Assembly (NCBI RefSeq): GCF_014302995.1
Contig: NZ_CP060295.1
Span: forward strand, 3,029,501 to 3,093,500
Direction: 5' to 3'
Length of the DNA stretch: 64,000 bases
Source of the DNA: Variovorax sp. PAMC26660
GTDB lineage: Bacteria; Pseudomonadota; Gammaproteobacteria; Burkholderiales; Burkholderiaceae_C
The stretch's first letter is position 1, and each line of letters starts with the position of its first letter. Positions 42,826 to 51,417 of this stretch are shown here, in pieces. The translations under genes and the position numbers were made by a program. The notes beneath the pieces are model-generated. The model saw nothing but the letters and a program-made list of their open reading frames with translations. It did not search any database and was not told the origin of the DNA.

Positions 42826-43778
42826 TGAAAAACATCCTCTTCGTTGCCGACCCGCTCGATCAGTTCAAAATCTACAAGGACACGACCTTCTCGATGATGC
42901 GCGAGGCGCAGCGCCGCGGTCACCGCATCGCGGCGTGCCTGCCGCAGGACATCCAGTGGAAGTCGGGCGGCTTGGTCACGGCCGTGGTGCAGCAGATCAC
43001 GCTGACCGGCGACAGCAAGAATTGGTACCACGTCGACATCACGGAGTCGAAGGCGCTGAAGGACTTCGATGCGGTGCTCATGCGCAAGGACCCGCCTTTC
43101 GATGCCGAGTACATCTACTCGACACACCTGCTGCAGCAGGCCGAGCGCGAAGGCGCGCACGTGGTCAATTCGCCGCGCGCGTTGCGCGACCACCCCGAAA
43201 AGCTGGCGATCATGGAGTTTCCGCAGTTCGTCACGCCGACGCTGGTCACGCGCAGCGCGCAGGCCGTGCGCGACTTTCATGCGGAGCACGGCGACATCAT
43301 CCTGAAGCCGCTCGACGGCATGGGCGGCATGGGCATCTTCCGGGTGAAGCAGGACGCGCTGAACCTGGGCTCCATCGTCGAGACGCTCAACAAGGACGGC
43401 GCCGAGACCATCATGGTGCAGCGCTTCGTGCCCGAGGTGGTGCAGGGCGACAAGCGCATCCTGATCATCGCGGGCGAGCCGGCGCCCTTCGTGCTGGCGC
43501 GCATTCCGCAGGGCACCGAGGTGCGCGGCAATCTGGCCGCCGGCGGCAAGGGCGTGGCTCAGCCTCTGACCGCGCGCAACCGCGAGATCGCCGAAGCCGT
43601 GGGCCGGGTGCTCGCGCCGCGCGGGCTGCTGCTGATCGGGCTCGACGTGATCGGCGACTCGGTCACCGAGATCAACGTGACCAGCCCGACCTGCTTCCAG
43701 GAAATCACCGAACAGACCGGCTTCGACGTGCCGGCCATGTTCATCGATGCGCTGGAAGCGCATCTGGCCGGCGCATAG
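42825..43778 (+). CDS. gshB: Glutathione synthetase
   Basis: ATP-grasp enzyme, 317 residues, normal for prokaryotic GshB. It begins MKNILFVADPLDQFKIYKDT and contains LMRKDPPFDAEYIYSTHLLQ, the ATP-grasp loop LKPLDGMGGMGIF and VTEINVTSPTCFQEI. It joins glycine to gamma-glutamylcysteine. The start overlaps the BenE gene stop by one base. A perfect hairpin covers the stop codon before the convergent receptor gene. Confidence 0.96.
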   Translation: MKNILFVADPLDQFKIYKDTTFSMMREAQRRGHRIAACLPQDIQWKSGGLVTAVVQQITLTGDSKNWYHVDITESKALKDFDAVLMRKDPPFDAEYIYSTHLLQQAEREGAHVVNSPRALRDHPEKLAIMEFPQFVTPTLVTRSAQAVRDFHAEHGDIILKPLDGMGGMGIFRVKQDALNLGSIVETLNKDGAETIMVQRFVPEVVQGDKRILIIAGEPAPFVLARIPQGTEVRGNLAAGGKGVAQPLTARNREIAEAVGRVLAPRGLLLIGLDVIGDSVTEINVTSPTCFQEITEQTGFDVPAMFIDALEAHLAGA

Positions 43779-43786
43779 CGCCGGCC
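43766..43786. terminator. Hairpin over the gshB stop codon between convergent genes
   Basis: GGCCGGCGC (43766-43774) and GCGCCGGCC (43778-43786) are a perfect 9-base inverted repeat with a 3-base loop that includes part of the TAG stop. It separates gshB from the convergent receptor gene and could act on both strands. No T-run follows. Confidence 0.5.
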
Positions 43787-43797
43787 GGTTCAAGGCA

Positions 43798-46041
43798 TCA
43801 GAAGTCCATCGACGCCGACACCGTGAAGGTGCGCGGCGCGCTCAGCACCAGGTAGCCGGAGCCAGGGTAGCCGCCGACCGAGGACCAGTAGTTGCGGTCG
43901 GCCACGTTCTCGATGCGCGCGCGCAGCGTCAGCAGCTTGCCGCGCACTTCGGTCACATAGCGCGCGCCCAGGTCCAGGCGCGTCCAGCCCGGCACGCGCA
44001 GGGTGTTGGTGGCGTTCGCGTAGCTCGATCCGCTCGTCACCACGCGGCCGTCGAGCGAGAGGCCCCGCACGCCCGGCACGTCCCACTCGACGCCGATGCT
44101 GCCCTGCACCTTGGGCACGCCGATGACGCGCTTGCCGTCGGTCGTGCTGCTGCCGGTGTCCTTTTGCTTGGCGTCCAGCAATGTCAGGCCGCCGAGCAGG
44201 CGCACGCCTTTGGTGACCTGGCCGAAGACGCTGAGTTCGGCGCCTTGATGGCGGTCCTTGCCGGCTGAAGAGAAGTAGTTGTTCTCGATGTAGGCGCGTG
44301 GCTTCTCGGTGGAGAACAGGGCAAGGGTTCCGCCCACTTGGCCGGCGTCGTACTTGATGCCGATTTCCTTCTGCTTGGACACATAGGGGCGCAATTGCTG
44401 GCCGGCGTTGAGCACCGGCTGGCCGCCGGACTGCGCGGGCGCGGTGTCGCCCTGCGCCAGTCCTTCGATGTAGTTCGCATAGACCGACAGCTCGTTGCTG
44501 GCCTTGAACACGATGCCTGCCATCGGGCTCGTGCGGCTCTGGTCGTAGGAGGTGATGGTGCCGCCGGCGGCAGTCTGCTTGCCGTTGCTCACGATCCGGT
44601 AGCTGATATCGCTGGTCTCGAGCGTCTGGCGGCGCACGCCGAGCGTCAGGCGCAGGCGGTCGTCCATGAACGACAGCGTGTCGCCGATCGCCAGGCTCTT
44701 GAGTGTCGTCGTGCCGTTGAGCGCCGGGTTGGCGAGGTCGTTGCCCAGATAGGTCAGCGCCGGCTGGAGGTAGCCGCGCGGGTAGTAGATGTTGCTGTTG
44801 AGCGTGCCGCCGGTGCCCAGCCCCAGGCCGTAGGCGTTCTTCTTCTGAAGATCGAAATAGGAATAGCCGATCACCCACTCGTGGCCGACGCTGCCGGTGC
44901 GCAGCTTTCCGCGCAGGCCGAGCTCGGCCGTCTTGACCCGGTCTTCGCGCGTGTTGTCGAAGCGGCTGGTGGTGAAAGCGCCGGTCGATCCGTTGGATAC
45001 CGTGGGGCCAGCGAGCGAATTGTTCTCGTAGCTGCTGCGTGCGCCGGCTGCGGCCCAGGCGGTGATGTCGGGCGTGATGTCGTACTCGCCGCGCACGGAG
45101 CCGAAGGTGTCGCGTTCGTAGGAATAGGTCCAGGGCTGCGAGAAGTTCGTGTCGTTGTCGGGCGCCTTCGGCACCACGGTGACGCCGCTGCCCAGCGTCA
45201 CATTGGGACGCGTGTTGCGCAGGCGGTGCTCCTGATGGCCGATGTCGGCCGAAATGCGCGCGTCGCGGCTGCGCCAGTCGAGGCCGACCGACAGCACGTC
45301 GAGTTTGACGCCTTCGCCATCCACGGCCGTTCCGCCATCGCGATGCGCGGCGTTCAGGCGCACGCCCAGGCTCTGGTCGGGGCCGAAGCGGCGCGCGATG
45401 TCGGTCGCGACATAAGACTGCGAACCGCTGGCGGTGCCGACCGTGACCTGGGTGAGCGGATCGTTCGGCGCGCGCTTGGGCAGCAGGTTGATGTTGCCGC
45501 CGATGCCACCGCCCGTGGGCGTGGCACCGTTCAGGAACGCGCTCGCGCCGCGGAACACTTCCACGCGCTCGAAGAGCTCGGACGAGATGTACTGGCGTGG
45601 GAGCAGGCCGTAGAGGCCGTTGTAGGCGATGTCGTCGGAGTTGACGATGAAGCCGCGGATGAAATACGACTCCTGGAAGTTGCCGAAGCCGCGCGCCACG
45701 CGCACCGTCGGATCGTTCTGCAGCACGTCGGCCACGCTGCGGGCCTGCTGGTTCTGGATCAGCTCATTCGTGTAGCTGGTGCTCGAGAACGGCGTGCTCA
45801 TCATGTCCTGGTTGCCCAGGATGCCGACCCGGCCGCCCCGTGCCACCTGGCCGCCTGCGTAAGGCTTGGTCAGGCCTTCGGCCGATGCGTCGGCGCTGGC
45901 TTCCACGGTGACGGTGGACAGCGTGCCGCTCGATGCCGCTGCCGGCTCGGCCGGCGGTGTTTGCGCCATGGCCGTCAGGGCGTTGAGGGCGAGCAGCGAC
46001 GCGGCCACGGTGGGCCGGAGATGGAAGAAGGGGACGGACAT
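43798..46041 (-). CDS. TonB-dependent siderophore receptor
   Basis: Outer-membrane receptor of 747 residues with a signal peptide cleaved after ALTAMA. The plug domain carries SVADVLQNDPTVRVARGFGN and RVEVFRGASAFLNGATPTGG; the rest is a 22-strand-type barrel ending in a terminal Phe (SASMDF), required for BAM recognition. It would import a ferric siderophore using TonB-ExbBD energy; an exbBD pair is at 14.3 kb. A Fur-box-like sequence lies just upstream, which fits iron control. No siderophore synthesis or FecIR-type regulator gene is adjacent, so a xenosiderophore is likely (inference). Confidence 0.92.
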   Translation of the reverse strand: MSVPFFHLRPTVAASLLALNALTAMAQTPPAEPAAASSGTLSTVTVEASADASAEGLTKPYAGGQVARGGRVGILGNQDMMSTPFSSTSYTNELIQNQQARSVADVLQNDPTVRVARGFGNFQESYFIRGFIVNSDDIAYNGLYGLLPRQYISSELFERVEVFRGASAFLNGATPTGGGIGGNINLLPKRAPNDPLTQVTVGTASGSQSYVATDIARRFGPDQSLGVRLNAAHRDGGTAVDGEGVKLDVLSVGLDWRSRDARISADIGHQEHRLRNTRPNVTLGSGVTVVPKAPDNDTNFSQPWTYSYERDTFGSVRGEYDITPDITAWAAAGARSSYENNSLAGPTVSNGSTGAFTTSRFDNTREDRVKTAELGLRGKLRTGSVGHEWVIGYSYFDLQKKNAYGLGLGTGGTLNSNIYYPRGYLQPALTYLGNDLANPALNGTTTLKSLAIGDTLSFMDDRLRLTLGVRRQTLETSDISYRIVSNGKQTAAGGTITSYDQSRTSPMAGIVFKASNELSVYANYIEGLAQGDTAPAQSGGQPVLNAGQQLRPYVSKQKEIGIKYDAGQVGGTLALFSTEKPRAYIENNYFSSAGKDRHQGAELSVFGQVTKGVRLLGGLTLLDAKQKDTGSSTTDGKRVIGVPKVQGSIGVEWDVPGVRGLSLDGRVVTSGSSYANATNTLRVPGWTRLDLGARYVTEVRGKLLTLRARIENVADRNYWSSVGGYPGSGYLVLSAPRTFTVSASMDF

Positions 46042-46057
46042 GGACGGTTCGTAAGAT

Positions 46058-46077
46058 GCAAATGAGAACCGTTATTG
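46058..46077 (-). promoter_or_regulatory. Candidate Fur box upstream of the siderophore receptor
   Basis: The segment GCAAATGAGAACCGTTATT matches the 19-base Fur consensus at about 13 of 19 positions and lies 17 bases before the receptor start. Position and gene function both support iron-dependent repression by Fur. Confidence 0.6.
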
Positions 46078-46156
46078 TTCTCTGTTTGCGTCGAACCGCT
46101 GATACTTTCTTGCACTGTTGCAAAAATGTGTCAGCCAAAAAGGCTACATGCGATCT

Positions 46157-46924
46157 TCAGGGGGTGGAGCGCTGCCCGTCCACGAACACAAGCAGTTCGC
46201 CCGGTGCAAAGGGTGTCCAGGTCTCGTTGGTGGTCAGTGGCGCGGTCACGACCACGGCCACGCGGTCGGTGGGCGTGGTGTGTTGCGCGAAGTCGATCGC
46301 CAGGTCTTCGTCGGAGAGTTGCGCGGTGACGAAGGGGTGCTGGCGCTCCACGTACCAGAGGTTCGTCGAGGCATGCGCCCACAGCGCCTGACCGTTGGAC
46401 AGCATGAAGTTGAAAGTGCCGTGGCTCGCAAGCTGCGGCGCCAGTTCGCGCAGCGTGAGCGTCAACTCTTCGACGCTCGGCACGCCCGCATGCGACTTGG
46501 CCAGCTCCTGCATCAGCCAGCAGAAGGCATGTTCGCTGTCGGTGTTGCCGACCGGGTGAAAGTTGCCGTGCAGGCGCGGGCGGAAATCCTTCAGGTCGCC
46601 GTTGTGGGCAAACACCCAGTAGCGGCCCCACAGCTCGCGCACGAAGGGGTGGCAGTTCTGCAGATTGACCTCGCCCTGCGTCGCCTTGCGGATGTGCGCA
46701 ATGACGTTGCGGCTCTGGATCGGGTAGCGCCGGATCAGCTCCGCCACCGGCGATTCGCACGCCGGCTGGTGATCGACGAAGTGGCGCAGCCCGCGGTCTT
46801 CAAAGAACGCGATGCCCCAGCCGTCGGCGTGATGGTCCGTGCGGCCGCCGCGCTGCGCGAACCCCGTGAAGCTGAAGGTCACATCGGTCGGCGTGTTGCA
46901 GTTCATCCCTAGCAATTGGCACAT
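46157..46924 (-). CDS. Class II glutamine amidotransferase (YafJ-like)
   Basis: A protein of 255 residues with an N-terminal nucleophile Cys at residue 2 (MCQLLGMNCNTP), then RTDHHADGWGIAFFED and FAHNGDLKDFRP, the class II amidotransferase glutaminase core. No synthetase domain is present, as in the YafJ/DUF family. The acceptor of the released ammonia is unknown. It lies upstream of the receptor gene on the same strand, 115 bases away, but the Fur box between them suggests separate control. Confidence 0.85.
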   Translation of the reverse strand: MCQLLGMNCNTPTDVTFSFTGFAQRGGRTDHHADGWGIAFFEDRGLRHFVDHQPACESPVAELIRRYPIQSRNVIAHIRKATQGEVNLQNCHPFVRELWGRYWVFAHNGDLKDFRPRLHGNFHPVGNTDSEHAFCWLMQELAKSHAGVPSVEELTLTLRELAPQLASHGTFNFMLSNGQALWAHASTNLWYVERQHPFVTAQLSDEDLAIDFAQHTTPTDRVAVVVTAPLTTNETWTPFAPGELLVFVDGQRSTP

Positions 46925-47000
46925 GGCAGCGATTAGACCGCGATTCCCGCAGGCCCCCGCCGCCGATGCCGCTTATCCGACCTTTTCGCGCTGCAGCGCT

Positions 47001-48140
47001 TCAGCGCAGGAACTTGCCTTCCTTGGTCACCCGCACCATCTCGATGAAGCGCGAGCCCGTGTTGCTGGCGCCGGTGAAGTCGATCTCCATGTTGCCCACG
47101 CGCAGCTTCATGGCCTTGAGCGTGGCGTGCAGCTTCGTGCGCGTCAGTTCGCGGCCCGTGCGGCGCAGCGCCTCGATCATTACCAGCGCATTGACATAGC
47201 CCTCATAGCTCAGGTAGCCCACGTCGACCTTGGCGCGCTCGGCCAGTTGGCGGTAGTCGCGCGCCACCGCATCGACCTCGCTCCACGGGTACGGAACGAT
47301 CTGCGAGATGGCCAGCCCGCTGGTCTTGTCGCCCACCAGCTTGGCCGTGACGTCGCCCGGCACGATCGACATGCCGTAGAACATCTGGCGGCCGCCCGCC
47401 GCCCACGCGCTCTTCATCACCTCGCCGCCGATGCCGCCGCCCAGGTACATGATCACCGCCTGCGCCTTGCTGTCCGCGAGCGCCTTGCCGGCGGCCTCGT
47501 TGGTCGAGCCGTCGCCCTTCACCGGCACGGCCGCCGCCGGCTTCAGTTGCAGCGCGGTCAACGCCGACTCGACGAGCTTGGCCACTTCGGCGCCGCCCGG
47601 GTTGTCAAGGTACGCCACGCCGATGCGCGACACGCCGATGGTCGTCAGGTGTTGCACCAGCGCCTGCGCTTCACGCGCGAAGGTGGCACGCACGAAGTAC
47701 CCCGAGCCGTTGACCTTGTCGCGCGCCGAGTCCGACACCGCATAGCCGCCCACCATCGGCGCGCCGCTCTGGTTCAGCACCTTGGCCGCCGCGGCGGTGG
47801 TGCCCGAACCCACGCAGCCGAAGAAGGCGAACGCATGGTGCTCGCCCAGCAGCTTCTCGTAATTGGCAACGGCCTTCTCGGGCACCAGCTCGTCGTCCAG
47901 CGAGACCAGCTTGATCTTGCGGCCCGACAGCCCGCCCTGTGCGTTGACCGCGTCGAAGGCCAGCCCTGCGCCAGCCATCACCACCTTGATCGGCGCCCCG
48001 AGCGGGCCGCTCAGGATGCCGGTGTGGCCGAGCACGATTTCGCCATCGCTCACGCCACTCTCCGCGGCAATGGCGGACGACAAGGGGCTGAGCCCGGCCA
48101 TGGCCGCAGCCGAGGCGGCAAGAAAATTTCTGCGGTGCAT
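47001..48140 (-). CDS. Branched-chain amino acid-type ABC substrate-binding protein
   Basis: A type I periplasmic binding protein (LivK-like), 379 residues. It has a signal peptide MHRRNFLAASAAAMAGLSPL with a twin-Arg pair and cleavage near SAIA. The mature part begins GEIVLGHTGILSGPLGAPIK. The related Leu/Ile/Val-BP family is broad and binds amino acids, amides or aromatic compounds. No permease or ATPase genes are adjacent, so it is an orphan. The ATG at 48140 gives the signal peptide; an upstream in-frame start adds 13 non-family residues. Confidence 0.82.
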   Translation of the reverse strand: MHRRNFLAASAAAMAGLSPLSSAIAAESGVSDGEIVLGHTGILSGPLGAPIKVVMAGAGLAFDAVNAQGGLSGRKIKLVSLDDELVPEKAVANYEKLLGEHHAFAFFGCVGSGTTAAAAKVLNQSGAPMVGGYAVSDSARDKVNGSGYFVRATFAREAQALVQHLTTIGVSRIGVAYLDNPGGAEVAKLVESALTALQLKPAAAVPVKGDGSTNEAAGKALADSKAQAVIMYLGGGIGGEVMKSAWAAGGRQMFYGMSIVPGDVTAKLVGDKTSGLAISQIVPYPWSEVDAVARDYRQLAERAKVDVGYLSYEGYVNALVMIEALRRTGRELTRTKLHATLKAMKLRVGNMEIDFTGASNTGSRFIEMVRVTKEGKFLR

Positions 48141-48215
48141 GGGGAACCCGTTTCGCGATATCGATACAACTGATAACAATTGAATGCGAAAGCGACCCTC
48201 CCCACCGGCGGTGGT

Positions 48216-49718
48216 TTACCCCGTGTTGCGCGCCGTCCTCTTTGGGCTTTCGCGCAGTTGCCACGCGGCACAGACGGCCAGCGCACACAGCCCCGCCAGC
48301 ATCGCGAACACTTCGTCGAACGCCGCCAGCCGCGCCGGGCTGCTCATCGGGTTGGCGAGCGAATCGCCATGCGCTGCAAGCCGCCACTCCAGCACGATGG
48401 CGCACAGGCTCACGCCGGCAGCCCCGCCCAGCATGCGCACGAAGTTGATGGCGCTCGCGCCCTGCGGAATCAGCGGCTTGGCCAGCGGCCGCATCGAGCC
48501 GAGGTTGAGCGACGGCAGGATGAACCCCAACCCGATGCGCCCGATGATCGCGAAGGCCACCAGCAGCCAGAGCGCGCTGTCGAGCCGCAGCAGCATCATC
48601 AGCGTGAACGAGGTGGCCAGCAGCACGAGTCCGATGGTGACCAGCACCCAGGTCGGATGCCGGTCGGCCAGCCGGCCCACGCCCGCGATGGTCACCGCCA
48701 GCACGATGCCCGCCGGCAGCAGGATCGTGCCCACATGCGAGGCCGACAGGTGCAGCCCGACCTGCATGTACACCGGCAGCAGGTAGGTCGAGCCGAACAG
48801 CGCCGTGCCGTAGATGAACGCCACCACGCTGCCCATCGCGAACTGCCGGTACTGGAACAGCGCGAGGTTCATCAGCGGCGTGCCGCCCGAGGCCGCGAGC
48901 CGCCGTTGCCACCACACGAAGGCCGAGAAAGCCGCCAGCGCGCCGGCCAGCAGCAGGGCTGCCTGCAGGGGCGAATCGCCGCGCAACTCGACCAGCCCGT
49001 TCAGCAGACACAGCGTGCCGACCGTGCCCAGCGCCAGTCCGCGCCCGTCGAGCCCGCCGCCGCGCACGGCTGCCACGCCACCGGGCGCCGTGGTCGGCAC
49101 GAACTTGTAGGCCAGCCACAGCGAGGCCAGGCAGAACGGCACCACCATGAAGAAGATCGAGCGCCAGCCGAACAGATCGACCAGCACGCCGCCGATGCTC
49201 GGCCCGATGGCCGGCGCCAGCACCACGCCCATGCCGAAGATGCCGCTCGCGCGCCCCTGCTCGTGCGGCTCGAAGGCGCGCAGGATGATGATGGCCGGAA
49301 TGGGCTGCACCACGCCCGCCGCCAGCCCTTCGGCCACGCGCGCGAACAGCACCAGAGAAAAGTTGTTGGCCAGCCCGCCCACGATGCCGCCCAGCAGAAG
49401 CAGCAACATCGTGCCCACATAGGTGCGCCGGTAGCCGTAGCGCGACAGCAGCCAGGGCGTGGTGAGCATCGACACCGTCATCGCCACCATGAAGCCCGAA
49501 CTCACCCATTGCGCGCGCTCCTGCCCGAGCGAGAAGTGATGGCTCATGCCGGGGATCGCCACGTTCACGATGGTCGAGGACATGATCGATGCCATCGTCC
49601 CCACCATCACCGACAGCAGCAGGTACCAGCGATAGCGTTCGCCATAGCGCTGGCGCAGCGTGCCGATGGAAGGCGGGGCCGGCGTGATCGCGGCTTCGGA
49701 TGTCTGTGGGGAGGTCAT
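48216..49718 (-). CDS. MFS drug exporter, DHA2 (EmrB/QacA) family
   Basis: A protein of 500 residues with about 14 membrane segments. It shows SSTIVNVAIPGMSHHFSLG after the first segment, WVSSGFMVAMTVSMLTTPWL and the motif GMGVVLAPAIGPSIGGVLVD typical of DHA2 exporters. It probably expels toxic compounds by proton antiport. No MFP (EmrA) partner is adjacent. The ATG at 49718 starts MTSPQTSEA; upstream in-frame starts add unlike sequence. Divergent from the metallopeptidase gene. Confidence 0.88.
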   Translation of the reverse strand: MTSPQTSEAAITPAPPSIGTLRQRYGERYRWYLLLSVMVGTMASIMSSTIVNVAIPGMSHHFSLGQERAQWVSSGFMVAMTVSMLTTPWLLSRYGYRRTYVGTMLLLLLGGIVGGLANNFSLVLFARVAEGLAAGVVQPIPAIIILRAFEPHEQGRASGIFGMGVVLAPAIGPSIGGVLVDLFGWRSIFFMVVPFCLASLWLAYKFVPTTAPGGVAAVRGGGLDGRGLALGTVGTLCLLNGLVELRGDSPLQAALLLAGALAAFSAFVWWQRRLAASGGTPLMNLALFQYRQFAMGSVVAFIYGTALFGSTYLLPVYMQVGLHLSASHVGTILLPAGIVLAVTIAGVGRLADRHPTWVLVTIGLVLLATSFTLMMLLRLDSALWLLVAFAIIGRIGLGFILPSLNLGSMRPLAKPLIPQGASAINFVRMLGGAAGVSLCAIVLEWRLAAHGDSLANPMSSPARLAAFDEVFAMLAGLCALAVCAAWQLRESPKRTARNTG

Positions 49719-49843
49719 GGGGCGGCGGAATGTCTCGGGGTCCGTCGTCCTACAAGCATATCGGTGTTTGCGCGGCGAAGGGCGCATCGGGCGGTCGCAC
49801 AATGCAGCGGCTGTCCCCTTCGCGTCAAGCGCCGTACAACGAC

Positions 49844-51199
49844 ATGGACTCTCCATTGAACGAACAAGCCAACGGCCCGCTCGACGGTCCCGCCGGCAAC
49901 ACCGAGCCGGAGGCCGCGCCCACGCTCGCGACCGAGCTTGCCGCGCCGACCGTCAGCCGTGCCTACCGCTGCCAGTGCGGCCGCCCCGTGTTCCTGCGCA
50001 ACAGCGAATGCCTGGCCTGCCACACGCCCCTGGGCTACGTGATCGATCGCCTCGGCGTCATGCCGCTCGCACCGGCCGTGGACGGAGGCGCGCTGCCCGA
50101 CACCTTCACCGTCTTCGGCGATCCGCACGGCCCCACGTACCGCCGCTGCGCCAACCTCATGACCCCCGCCGCCTGCAGCTGGATGGTGCCGGCGCCGCGC
50201 GAGGGCGAGACGATTCCCGTCGACACCCAGGGCCTGGCGCCCGGCTACTGCCTGGCATGCAGCGTCACGCGCACCATTCCCGATCTCTCGGTGGAGAGCA
50301 ACGGCGAACTCTGGCGCAAGCTCGAAACCGCCAAGCGCCGATTGATCTCGCAACTGCTCGCGCTCGGCCTGCCGGTGGTGAGCCGCCATGCCGACCCGGT
50401 GCACGGCCTGGCTTTCGACTTCCTCAGCAACATGCCGGGCGGCCCGCACGTGATGACGGGCCACGAGCACGGCGTGATCACCCTCAACGCGGAAGAAGCC
50501 GAGGACGCCGTGCGCGAGCGCATCCGCGCCGAAATGCGCGAGCCCTACCGCACACTGCTCGGCCACTTCCGCCACGAGATCGGCCACTACTACTGGGACC
50601 TGCTGGTGCTGCCCACGCCGTGGATCGACGACTTCCGCGCGCTCTTCGGCGACGACCGTGCCGACTACGCCGCCGCACTGCAGACGCACTATGAGCAGGG
50701 ACCGCCACCCGACTGGGCCGATCGCTTCGTCAGCAGCTATGCCAGCACGCATCCGTGGGAAGACTGGGCAGAGACCTGGGCCCACTACCTGCACATGGCC
50801 GACACGGCCGACACTGCGATGAGCTTCGGTGTCGATGCCACCACCGTGGAGCTGGCGAGCGACCTCTTCACCGTCGATGACCTCTGGCAGCCCGAGCATC
50901 CAGATGCCGCGAAATTCCTTGACTTCATCAACGGCTGGGTGCTGCTGACCAACGTGCTGAACGAGCTGTCGCGCAGCATGGGTCAGCCCGACTACTACCC
51001 CTTCGTGCTGCCGCGCGCGGCAGTGGGCAAGCTGCAGTTCATCCATGGCGTGATCACCGGGCAGCGGTACGGCTCCGCGCCGACGATGGTGATGGCCAGC
51101 GACGTGGTGGCGCCAGCCCCCGAGCCCGTCGAGCAGCAGCCTGCCCCCGATCAACAGGTGCAGACCCAGTCGCAGTCGCAGGGGACTGGTCAGTCCTGA
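49844..51199 (+). CDS. Zinc-ribbon domain putative zinc metallopeptidase
   Basis: A protein of 451 residues. An N-terminal zinc ribbon has Cys at 43, 45, 56 and 59 (YRCQCGRPVF, ECLACH). A central domain carries HEIGH at 244-248 in RHEIGHYYWD, the HExxH zinc-protease motif. It resembles the uncharacterised 'zinc-binding metallopeptidase' family with an N-terminal ribbon. The C-terminus is a Gln/Pro-rich low-complexity tail. There is no signal peptide. A CACAAT box at about 49798 suggests the ATG at 49844; an ATG at 49802 is the alternative. Its end overlaps the small CWC gene by ten bases. Confidence 0.8.
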   Translation: MDSPLNEQANGPLDGPAGNTEPEAAPTLATELAAPTVSRAYRCQCGRPVFLRNSECLACHTPLGYVIDRLGVMPLAPAVDGGALPDTFTVFGDPHGPTYRRCANLMTPAACSWMVPAPREGETIPVDTQGLAPGYCLACSVTRTIPDLSVESNGELWRKLETAKRRLISQLLALGLPVVSRHADPVHGLAFDFLSNMPGGPHVMTGHEHGVITLNAEEAEDAVRERIRAEMREPYRTLLGHFRHEIGHYYWDLLVLPTPWIDDFRALFGDDRADYAAALQTHYEQGPPPDWADRFVSSYASTHPWEDWAETWAHYLHMADTADTAMSFGVDATTVELASDLFTVDDLWQPEHPDAAKFLDFINGWVLLTNVLNELSRSMGQPDYYPFVLPRAAVGKLQFIHGVITGQRYGSAPTMVMASDVVAPAPEPVEQQPAPDQQVQTQSQSQGTGQS

Positions 51200-51417
51200 G
51201 CGGGCGCGGCGCCCGCGGCACAGCGGGCACAGATGCAGGACATGCCCCGCATGGTCTCCGGCAGATTGGTCAGCGGCGCATTGCTGAAGTCGGCCTGCAT
51301 GCACCAGCAGGGCGGCTGCACCTGGCCCGTCTCGCGCTCGATCTCCATCGCGCAGCGGTTCAACTCGCCGCACAGCGGGCAGCGCGTGGTGTCGATGATC
51401 GCAGCGGTCGTTGTCAT
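51190..51417 (-). CDS. Cysteine-rich CWC family protein
   Basis: A small protein of 75 residues with eight Cys: CPLC at 13-16, C22, CWC at 37-39 and CICARC at 61-66. The central CWC triplet defines the family. It probably binds zinc or another metal; no function is known. Its ATG shares one base with the phosphofructokinase stop (TGATG), so it is translated from the same transcript. Confidence 0.8.
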   Translation of the reverse strand: MTTTAAIIDTTRCPLCGELNRCAMEIERETGQVQPPCWCMQADFSNAPLTNLPETMRGMSCICARCAAGAAPAQD

